Under the pieces are notes generated by a model. That model did no database searches. It saw nothing but the letters and a program-made list of their open reading frames with translations, and was not told where the DNA came from. DNA of 64,000 nt from CAYPUG01 sp964413905. Its GTDB lineage: Bacteria > Chloroflexota > Anaerolineae > JAADDB01. Below, piece by piece: positions 57,836-64,000 of the stretch. The DNA lies in NCBI GenBank assembly GCA_964413905.1, contig CAYPUG010000001.1, positions 12,022-76,021 on the forward strand. The letters run 5' to 3'. Position 1 is the stretch's first letter; each line of letters opens with the position of its first letter. The position numbers and the translations under genes are program-made.

Positions 57836-60304
57836 TTAGCTAAAATCCGTTTGTTGTTCCCAAAACACCCGCACCCGTTCGGCCAGAGCCGTGTGCTCGG
57901 GTTGGGAGAGGGCCGGATCTTCCTCGTAAATGTGCCGCGCCACACGACGAGCTAATTCCAACGTTTGGGTATCACTGAGTTTGGCTAAGCGCAACGGGGG
58001 CAATCCACTTTGGCGGGTACCGAAGAAATCACCAGGGCCCCGCAATTCCAAATCTTTCTCGGCCAGCCGAAAGCCATCCTGAATGGTTTCCATGGCCCGC
58101 AGACGCTCTACCGCCTCGGGTGTTTCCCCCGGGGAGATGAGAATACAATACGACTTGTGTTTTCCCCGGCCCACACGACCGCGGAACTGATGCAACTGTG
58201 CCAATCCGAAGCGTTCCGCAGATTCTATCATAATCACTGTCGCGTTGGGAACGTCAATGCCTACTTCCACCACCGAGGTGGAAACAAGGATATCGATCTC
58301 GCTCGCGGCAAACGCGCGCATGATTTTGTCCTTCTCGCTGCCCTTCATGCGCCCGTGAAGAAGACCCAAGCGGAATTTAGGGAAAATGTCCTTCTGAAGA
58401 CGCTGATACGCGTTGACCGCCGCCTTCTCTTCAGCCTCCTCGTCGTCCCCCTCCACGCGAGGGTAAATAATGAACGCTTGCCGCCCTTCCTCCACCTGCT
58501 TACGAATGAACGCGTAGGCTCGTTCCCGCTCCGTGGGCTTCAGCCAGCGGGTGAGAATGGGCTGGCGTCCCGGAGGCAGTTCATCGATCACAGAAACGTC
58601 TAAGTCGCCGTACACCGTTAGGGCTAATGTACGAGGAATGGGCGTGGCACTCATCACCAAAAGGTGCGGATGGGATCCCTTACTTCGCAAGGCCGCCCGC
58701 TGTTCCACGCCGAAGCGATGTTGCTCATCCACAACCGCAAAGGCCAAATCCCGAAACGTGACCCCTTGTTGAATAAGCGCGTGGGTGCCTACCACAATGT
58801 GGACCCGCCCCGCCGCGATGTCCGCCAAAAGAGCCTCCCGCTCCTTGCCCCGCACACTGCCGGTCAGTAAAGCAATGCGCAAGGGCGTACCGTCGGGTAA
58901 CGTCATCTCCTCAAGAAGGGTACTTAAACTACGGAAGTGTTGTTCGGCCAGAATCTCCGTCGGTGCCATCAGTGCAGATTGCGCCCCATTGCAGGCAGCA
59001 ATCCACATGGCCGCGGCTGCGACGACCGTTTTACCGGACCCCACATCACCTTGCAGGAGGCGGCTCATGGGCGTGGGCTGTTGAATATCCTCCAAAATAT
59101 CCTGTAAAGCCCGCTCTTGGGCTTGTGTCAGTTGGAAGGGCAAACGCGCCAAAAATTCGTCCAGCCACGTCTTATGGACTTGCAAGGCTCGCCCCGGGCG
59201 GGAACGCCACATCTGTCGTTGACGAAGCACGCCCAGTTGGAGGAAAAGAAGCTCGTCGAAGACGAGACGACGACGGGCCTGCTTTAACATCACCTCGTCA
59301 TCCGGAAAATGCACTTGGGCGTATGCCTCGGCCAGGGGAAGTAATCCCAACTCCTCGCGCAGCGGGCGGGGCAGGTAATCTTCCAAACGCGAAGTCCAGG
59401 CATCCACCGCGTGTTTAATGAGCCGGCGAAGCCATTTCTGACTGAGCCCCTGAGTTAACGGGTACACAGGCACCAAACGGGCGGTATTCACCAAATCCTT
59501 TTCTACCGGTTCCCACTCCGGATTTATCATCACCAACCGACCGAGATACGCGTCCACCTTACCACTAAACGCGTACGTCTTCCCTCGGGTCAATTGCCGG
59601 ATGACATAGGGGTTAAACCAGGTCATCTGAATACTGCCACTGGCATCGCTCACCACCGCGTGAACCAGTTTCTTCCCTCCTCGTGTCAAACGCTCGCCGA
59701 AATCCCACACATTTCCGATAACGGTGACCTGATCCCCTACCCGCAACTTACCGATGGGCTTCAGTGTCGCGTAATTTACATAACGTCGTGGAAAGTGTTG
59801 TAACAAATCCCCGACCGTGTGAATGCCCAGTCGGGCCAACCGCCGAGCATTCACGGGTCCTACCCCGGGTAAAACGGAGACGGGAGCCTGCAGTCCCGTA
59901 TCCGGCGGGGATGACTTGATGGCAGGCGTTGCGGCGGGTTGGGTCGGAGAAGGGACCTGTGGCGTAGGGGGCATGGGCTTTGTCGTGTGGGCCGCGCGGC
60001 CTCGTGGCCCAGAAGCACGTTCTATCACATCAGGCATCGTCTCCCGAATGCGGGAGAGGATCTCCTCCACAACGGCTTTCCGAGTCTCCACATCGGGCAA
60101 CGCGGTATATCCGATGAGAAGCGCCGTGATGTCACGGGCCAGGTTGGCCTGTTGAGTGTTGCGAGCCAGAGCCTGGGCCTCCCGTTCCCACTCCGTAGCG
60201 AATCGAGCCATCCCGCCGATGACAGCCCTATCCTGATACCCTTGTTGTTGTTCCAATAGCAGTATTTTCACTAACTTGACATATGGATCAACCACACCGC
60301 TCAT
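57836..60304 (-). CDS. recG: ATP-dependent DNA helicase RecG
   Basis: RecG remodels stalled replication forks and branched DNA. This 822-residue protein has the wedge/OB domain (LPGVGPVNARRLARLGIHTV, QVTVIGNVWDFGERLTRGGK) and helicase motifs: Walker A GDVGSGKTVVAAAAMWIA, DEQH box VVDEQHRFGVEQR, TATPIPRTLALT, VSTSVVEVGIDVP and QFRGRVGRGKHKSYCIL. It is about 130 residues longer than E. coli RecG, because of an N-terminal extension with a Pro-rich linker (about 95-135). The start ATG 60304 lies 15 bases after degV. Confidence 0.96.
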   Translation of the reverse strand: MSGVVDPYVKLVKILLLEQQQGYQDRAVIGGMARFATEWEREAQALARNTQQANLARDITALLIGYTALPDVETRKAVVEEILSRIRETMPDVIERASGPRGRAAHTTKPMPPTPQVPSPTQPAATPAIKSSPPDTGLQAPVSVLPGVGPVNARRLARLGIHTVGDLLQHFPRRYVNYATLKPIGKLRVGDQVTVIGNVWDFGERLTRGGKKLVHAVVSDASGSIQMTWFNPYVIRQLTRGKTYAFSGKVDAYLGRLVMINPEWEPVEKDLVNTARLVPVYPLTQGLSQKWLRRLIKHAVDAWTSRLEDYLPRPLREELGLLPLAEAYAQVHFPDDEVMLKQARRRLVFDELLFLQLGVLRQRQMWRSRPGRALQVHKTWLDEFLARLPFQLTQAQERALQDILEDIQQPTPMSRLLQGDVGSGKTVVAAAAMWIAACNGAQSALMAPTEILAEQHFRSLSTLLEEMTLPDGTPLRIALLTGSVRGKEREALLADIAAGRVHIVVGTHALIQQGVTFRDLAFAVVDEQHRFGVEQRAALRSKGSHPHLLVMSATPIPRTLALTVYGDLDVSVIDELPPGRQPILTRWLKPTERERAYAFIRKQVEEGRQAFIIYPRVEGDDEEAEEKAAVNAYQRLQKDIFPKFRLGLLHGRMKGSEKDKIMRAFAASEIDILVSTSVVEVGIDVPNATVIMIESAERFGLAQLHQFRGRVGRGKHKSYCILISPGETPEAVERLRAMETIQDGFRLAEKDLELRGPGDFFGTRQSGLPPLRLAKLSDTQTLELARRVARHIYEEDPALSQPEHTALAERVRVFWEQQTDFS

Positions 60305-60319
60305 GCCGTGCCATCCTCC

Positions 60320-61177
60320 TCACCAACCGGGCTCCAATCCTTCGTACACGAACACACCTAACACCTTCGGACCCAAGTGCACGGCCAAAGAAGCCCCGTA
60401 CGGGTACACGGGAAAGTCTTGCTTCCCCAACGTCATTTCCAATCGCTCTAAGAGGAGCGCGGTCTCATCCTCCATATTGTTCTGCACAATAGCCAGTTCC
60501 TCAATGTGGAGAAATTCCACCACAAAGTCGTGCAATTTCTCTACACCGTCCTCCCATTTAAGGACTTTCTCCACGGGAATGAGATCACCGTTTTCAACGG
60601 TCACCAGAGGTTTGATATTGAGCATGGTGCCCAAAAGCGCCTGTGCCGGTCCCACACGACCATATTTCTCCAGATAATCCAGACGGTCCATGAGGAACTG
60701 GGCGTACACATGAGGGATCATCGCGCGCACCAGCCGGACCACTTCCGGCGCAGGCATACCCTGCTCGGCAAACTCCACCGCGCGTCGAACGATCATCCCT
60801 TGGCCGTAGCCGATGGTCTCTGTATCCACCACCCAGAAGCGGGCACGGCCGAACACGTAATTGACGGCCTCGCGAGCGTTGATGAAGGCCTCACTGAGAC
60901 GCGCCGAATGGGGCAAGACCAGGATGTATTCTGCCTCCTTCACCAGGGACTGATACGCGGCCGCCCACTCCCGGGCGGAGGGGGCGATCAAATGAGGCAG
61001 CGTGGTCGCCGTCTCCAACTTCTGCAAAAAAGTTTGATGATCAATATCAATTCCCTCACGGTACCGCTGCCCTTCCAGTTCCACGGTCATGGGCACCACT
61101 ACGATGCCGTGTTGTTCCACGAATTCGGGATCCAACCATACAGCACTGTCCGTGACAATGCGCAATTTCCCGTTCAT
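60320..61177 (-). CDS. DegV-family fatty-acid-binding protein (FakB-like)
   Basis: DegV proteins hold a fatty acid for phosphorylation by FakA. This 285-residue protein has LRIVTDSAVWLDPEFVEQHG, VPMTVELEGQRYREGID, LPHLIAPSAREWAAAYQSLV and VVDTETIGYGQGMIVRRAVE, the T-D-S and S-x-A motifs of the family. It lies 3 bases after fakA, which supports a fatty-acid kinase pair. The fatty acid type is not known. Confidence 0.9.
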   Translation of the reverse strand: MNGKLRIVTDSAVWLDPEFVEQHGIVVVPMTVELEGQRYREGIDIDHQTFLQKLETATTLPHLIAPSAREWAAAYQSLVKEAEYILVLPHSARLSEAFINAREAVNYVFGRARFWVVDTETIGYGQGMIVRRAVEFAEQGMPAPEVVRLVRAMIPHVYAQFLMDRLDYLEKYGRVGPAQALLGTMLNIKPLVTVENGDLIPVEKVLKWEDGVEKLHDFVVEFLHIEELAIVQNNMEDETALLLERLEMTLGKQDFPVYPYGASLAVHLGPKVLGVFVYEGLEPGW

Positions 61178-61180
61178 GTT

Positions 61181-62908
61181 TTATTCCGCCGACAGGATAT
61201 ATGGATAATGGGGTTGTCCACCGTACAGGACTTCTACTTCCTGTTCGGGAAACGCTTCCTTCACTTTTTCGGCCAAAGCCTGCGCCTCTTTTTCCGTCAC
61301 GCCTTCCCCGTAATAGATGGTAATGATTTCCGCGTCCCGAGCATCCATTTTCTCCAACACACTAAGCACCACTTCATCCACCGAATCGCCGCGCGCGACG
61401 AGCCCGTCCTCAACCAGGCCGATAACATCGCCCTCACGAACGCTCAGACCGTTGATATTCGCGTCGTTAACGGCCACTGTAACTTTACCCGTGATGACGT
61501 TGTCCAACGCGGCCTGCATGGCCTCATAATTCTGTGCCACATCCGCGTCCGGGTCAAACGCGAGCAATGCAGCAATGCCCTGGGGCAAGGAGCGACTGGG
61601 GACCACCTTGACCTTTTTTTCCGCCACTTGGGCTGCTTGTTGTGCGGCCATGAGGATGTTTTTATTGTTCGGCAGGACGATAACTTCTTCCTGAGGCACT
61701 TGTTCGACCGCCTCTAAAATATCGGAGGTGCTCGGATTCATGGTTTGGCCGCCGTGGACAATCTTCTGAACGCCCAAACTGCGGAAAATTTCATCGAAAC
61801 CCGGTCCGGGAGAAATCGCGATGACGGCAACCCGTGCGGACATCGTATCCTCCGCCAACAAGTGTGCCGGCGGCACAAGCTCCGGTGGGGTAGAAATGAG
61901 CGTAGCGGGCACCTGTTCCGGCGCTTTTCCCTTCCGTCGAAGTGTTTGCAGGGTCATGTTCTCCACCACCACGTCGTCCAAATGCCCTAAGGTCGCGCCG
62001 TACGAAAGGAAGGGACCGGGATCCGACCCGTGCACGTGAACCTTTATCACATTACCCACTTTACCCACAACAATGCTTTCCCCTCCCAGGGCCTCCAAGT
62101 GGTGACGCACATCATCCTCGGTGACGCCTTGTTTATCCAGATAGATAAGATACTGAACGTCATACCCCCACTCATCGGGGAGTTCGCTCAGATCGGCCTC
62201 GGCTTCCTCCCACTGAGCCGTTCCACGGGTAATGATCTCGCCTCGAAGGGCCCGTGTCATTCCCTCCCAGATGTAGGTGAAGCCCATCCCACCGGAATCC
62301 ACGACGCCGGCTTGCTTGAGCACAGGCAAAAGGTTGGGCGTGTTCGCCAGAGATTCCTGTGCAGCCTGCAACGCGTGCTCGAACAAAAAACGCAGATCAT
62401 CTTCCAAACGGGCCGCGGCCTCGGCCGCGGCGGCCGTTTCCTTGACGACCGTTAAAATAGTCCCTTCTACAGGCTTCCCCACCCCGCGATATGCGGTCAG
62501 ACTACCCTCCTTTAGGGCATCGGCCAAGTCCTGACTGCCAAGAAGAGACACGTCCTCTAAACGTTTGGCCATGCCCCGCACAATTTGGGAGAAAATGACG
62601 CCGGAGTTACCCCGCGCGCCCATCAGTGCACCGTGAGCAATGCGCCCCATAATGTGCCCCACGTGGGTATCATTCTCGTCGGCGATTTCCTCCCAAGCGC
62701 GCTTGAGGGTCAACAACATATTGGTCCCTGTGTCGCCATCGGGCACAGGAAACACATTCATGCGGTTGACGATCTCGTGATGTCTTTCGAGCCAGGCATA
62801 TCCCGCGTAGAACAGGGCCCGTAGATCCTGACCGTCGATGCGTTGAATGGGTTGATCGGGCCGGTACTTCTCAAAAATGTGCCGGCTGACATCCTCCGCC
62901 ACGCTCAT
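61181..62908 (-). CDS. fakA: Fatty acid kinase subunit FakA (DhaL/YloV family)
   Basis: FakA phosphorylates the fatty acid held by FakB with ATP. This 575-residue protein has the DhaL-type ATP domain (residues 25-215) with Mg-binding NVFPVPDGDTGTNMLLTL and HGALMGARGNSGVIFSQIVR, and VDSGGMGFTYIWEGM at its end. The rest has the middle and C-terminal FakA domains (GDPGPFLSYGATLGHLDDVV-like SDPGPFLSYGATLGHLDDVV, LPNNKNILMAAQQAAQVAEK). asp23 precedes it by 11 bases and degV follows by 3. Confidence 0.92.
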   Translation of the reverse strand: MSVAEDVSRHIFEKYRPDQPIQRIDGQDLRALFYAGYAWLERHHEIVNRMNVFPVPDGDTGTNMLLTLKRAWEEIADENDTHVGHIMGRIAHGALMGARGNSGVIFSQIVRGMAKRLEDVSLLGSQDLADALKEGSLTAYRGVGKPVEGTILTVVKETAAAAEAAARLEDDLRFLFEHALQAAQESLANTPNLLPVLKQAGVVDSGGMGFTYIWEGMTRALRGEIITRGTAQWEEAEADLSELPDEWGYDVQYLIYLDKQGVTEDDVRHHLEALGGESIVVGKVGNVIKVHVHGSDPGPFLSYGATLGHLDDVVVENMTLQTLRRKGKAPEQVPATLISTPPELVPPAHLLAEDTMSARVAVIAISPGPGFDEIFRSLGVQKIVHGGQTMNPSTSDILEAVEQVPQEEVIVLPNNKNILMAAQQAAQVAEKKVKVVPSRSLPQGIAALLAFDPDADVAQNYEAMQAALDNVITGKVTVAVNDANINGLSVREGDVIGLVEDGLVARGDSVDEVVLSVLEKMDARDAEIITIYYGEGVTEKEAQALAEKVKEAFPEQEVEVLYGGQPHYPYILSAE

Positions 62909-62919
62909 TCTCCTCCTGC

Positions 62920-63279
62920 CTACTCGGTGTCGTGATTCACACGCAGGCCCCGCACGTGAACGTTAATCTCCGCCACCGGGACCCCAACCACTTTTTCCAC
63001 CGCGTACTTTACCCGGTTCATTACCCCCTGGGCCACTTCAGAAATGCGGGTGCCGTATTGTACGATAATATACAAATCCACGATAATCTGCCCATCCTTA
63101 ACGCGTACCCGCACCCCGGAAATATCTTCCTGAGTGAACCAATTACGAATACGATACCACAGATTACGGTCCGCGAAGCCAACAACACCGTAGGATTGCA
63201 AGGCCGCATCACGGGCTACATGAGCGATGGCCTTGGGAAGAACGCGGATTTCGCCCGTCGCCTCCTTCTCTTTGCGCAT
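62920..63279 (-). CDS. Asp23/Gls24 family envelope stress protein
   Basis: This 119-residue protein has the Asp23/Gls24 features: IRVLPKAIAHVARDAALQSY, GVVGFADRNLWYRI, VRVRVKDGQIIVDLYIIVQY and AQGVMNRVKYAVEKVVGVPV. In Gram-positive bacteria these proteins affect envelope stress, and an Asp23-type gene is a common neighbour of fakA and rpmB. It is the first gene of the operon, behind the promoter at 63387-63414. Confidence 0.93.
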   Translation of the reverse strand: MRKEKEATGEIRVLPKAIAHVARDAALQSYGVVGFADRNLWYRIRNWFTQEDISGVRVRVKDGQIIVDLYIIVQYGTRISEVAQGVMNRVKYAVEKVVGVPVAEINVHVRGLRVNHDTE

Positions 63280-63386
63280 GGTTACACTCCCTTTCTTCCT
63301 GCGTGATGAACCGGCAAGGGAACCCCGAACTTTGCTAAGACCCTTTCCTCCCGGTCCATGAACACGTCGTTCCCCATCCTAAAGCT

Positions 63387-63414
63387 AATATACATGCAAG
63401 AGAGTTTATCGCAA
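63387..63414 (-). promoter_or_regulatory. Promoter for the asp23-fakA-degV-recG-coaD operon
   Basis: On the minus strand TTGCGA (63409-63414) and TATATT (63387-63392) have a 16-base spacer. Transcription would start near 63380, leaving a leader of about 100 bases. A second TATAAT occurs at 63434-63439 without a good -35. Confidence 0.5.
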
Positions 63415-63456
63415 TCGCCTGTATCCCGTTCCCATTATACAACGGGGACGCGGAAT

Positions 63457-63486
63457 TTGCCTGTTTAAGAGTGCGTGTTGTATCAT
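63457..63486 (+). promoter_or_regulatory. Promoter for rpmB
   Basis: TTGCCT (63457-63462) and TATCAT (63481-63486) have an 18-base spacer. Transcription would start near 63493, about 112 bases before rpmB. Confidence 0.45.
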
Positions 63487-63604
63487 CCACGGTCGTGGTT
63501 GAGAGGATATGTGGCAAGAGACGTTTGGGCCTGATGAAACGACACAACACTGCGCATGCACGTTGGTTTAGTAAAGAGGACTTCTCGCGAGGGGGATAGC
63601 AGCA

Positions 63605-63787
63605 ATGGCGAAGTGCAGCATTTGTGGACGCGGACCGCAGTTTGGGAACAGCCGAAGTCACTCAATGAAGGCGAGCAAACGGCGCTGGAATGTGAACATC
63701 CAGACGGTGACCATTTACCGCAACGGACGCCGCCAGCGCATTAAGGTGTGCACACGCTGCCTGCGCACCATGAGCAAGACGGCCTAA
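63605..63787 (+). CDS. rpmB: 50S ribosomal protein L28
   Basis: This 60-residue protein is L28 of the large subunit. It starts MAKCSICGRGPQFGNSRSHS and has the zinc-ribbon type cysteine pairs C-x2-C at both ends (CSIC, CTRC). KRRWNVNIQTVTI is the core beta segment. It stands alone, divergent from asp23, and is ended by a hairpin that lies inside the convergent rlmN gene. Confidence 0.97.
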   Translation: MAKCSICGRGPQFGNSRSHSMKASKRRWNVNIQTVTIYRNGRRQRIKVCTRCLRTMSKTA

Positions 63788-63812
63788 TATTCACCGCCGT
63801 TCGGGAACACTC

Positions 63813-64000
63813 TTAGAGCACGGAAACCGTCGGCCTTTCCTTAGGTCGGCGGTTTTCTCGTGCGTACACTCGGCGCCTTAATTGACCACATCCCGCGTCA
63901 ATTTCCAACCCCCGCCGCAGACGCACGGTTACGGGAATACCCGCCTCCTCAACGAGACGCGCAAAACGCACCGTATCCCGTCTGGTGCTGGGCTGAAAGG
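63813..64000 (-). CDS. rlmN: 23S rRNA/tRNA adenine-C2 methyltransferase RlmN, C-terminal end (partial)
   Basis: The minus-strand frame is open from the window edge to TAA at 63813-63815, giving 61 residues. It reads RRDTVRFARLVEEAGIPVTV then RLRRGLEIDAGCGQLRRRV. The last block matches the RlmN C-terminus G-x-D/E-I-x-A-x-CGQL, whose Cys is the methyl-carrying residue of this radical SAM enzyme. The tail RRPKERPTVSVL is encoded by the hairpin that also terminates rpmB. The radical SAM CxxxCxxC motif lies outside the window. RlmN methylates A2503 in 23S rRNA, fitting the ribosomal neighbour. Confidence 0.85.
   Translation of the reverse strand, partial: FQPSTRRDTVRFARLVEEAGIPVTVRLRRGLEIDAGCGQLRRRVYARENRRPKERPTVSVL
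63824..63858 (+). terminator. Rho-independent terminator of rpmB
   Basis: AAACCGTCGGCC (63824-63835) pairs with GGTCGGCGGTTT (63844-63855) through 12 bp with two G-U pairs and an 8-base loop. T residues follow at the 3' foot (TTTTCT). It is located within the coding end of rlmN on the other strand. Confidence 0.7.

Larger units (their letters stand above)
63280..63604. other. 325-base divergent gap between asp23 and rpmB
   Basis: It carries the divergent promoters described below and leader sequences of about 100 bases on both sides. No protein gene or tRNA was found. GAGGGGG serves as the rpmB ribosome site. Confidence 0.55.

Overview
The window looks like chromosomal DNA of a GC-rich, probably thermophilic member of the Chloroflexota (Anaerolineae-like). 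The reasons are indirect: secreted proteins and lipoproteins with long Thr/Pro linkers, a SUF cluster with SufU, coenzyme F420 genes, a bacterial translin-family protein, Gram-positive-like operons (asp23-fakA-degV-recG-coaD, ftsY-prfB) and sigma-70 promoters of the TTGNNN / TACAAT type. No rRNA, tRNA, CRISPR array, insertion sequence or prophage was seen. The interesting content is in unusual domain architectures, a split gene and small dispersed repeats.

Layout. 1-1037: end of a Zn/Mn-type ABC transporter. 1113-9250 (minus strand): GNAT, enoyl-CoA hydratase, queA, a DUF2905 protein, a secreted PKD protein coupled to a mannose-1-phosphate guanylyltransferase, a membrane-anchored Cas4-like nuclease split in two by one in-frame TGA, and a translin/TRAX-like protein. 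9251-19170 (plus): serS behind a long leader, a GAF sensor kinase, an RNase H-like exonuclease, a vWA-like lipoprotein, and a PII-like/CBS protein coupled to an ion transporter. 19204-26858 (minus): metallo-hydrolase, mfd, pth, two envelope or membrane proteins, hisA. 27286-33447 (plus): tsaC, a nitroreductase-CofD fusion, cofC, and a glycosidase-like/O-antigen-ligase fusion. 33483-40322: SUF iron-sulfur cluster (sufR-like, sufC, B, D, S, U, then sufT). 40334-45547 (plus): polysaccharide deacetylase, lipoprotein, rqcH, FemAB-like. 45542-55093 (minus): CDP-alcohol transferase, prfB with its programmed frameshift, ftsY, two large glycosidase-like envelope proteins, a DUF2071 protein, a coiled-coil protein. 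55440-57257 (plus): RmlC-like epimerase and pyrimidine-nucleoside phosphorylase. 57345-63279 (minus): coaD, recG, degV, fakA, asp23. 63605-64000: rpmB, converging on the 3' end of rlmN.

The genes fall into a few working groups: Fe-S assembly under a likely Fe-S-sensing repressor; F420 side-chain synthesis; cell-envelope polysaccharide (manC, O-antigen ligase, glycosidases, deacetylase, FemAB, RmlC); translation and ribosome rescue (queA, serS, pth, tsaC, rqcH, prfB, rpmB, rlmN); and DNA repair (mfd, recG). The strongest candidates for something new are the split Cas4-like nuclease next to a translin-family RNase, the catalytically disarmed glycosidase fused to an O-antigen ligase, the nitroreductase-CofD fusion and the PII-CBS protein coupled to a transporter. 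All starts, motifs and hairpins were read by eye; family names come from motif recognition, not from searches.
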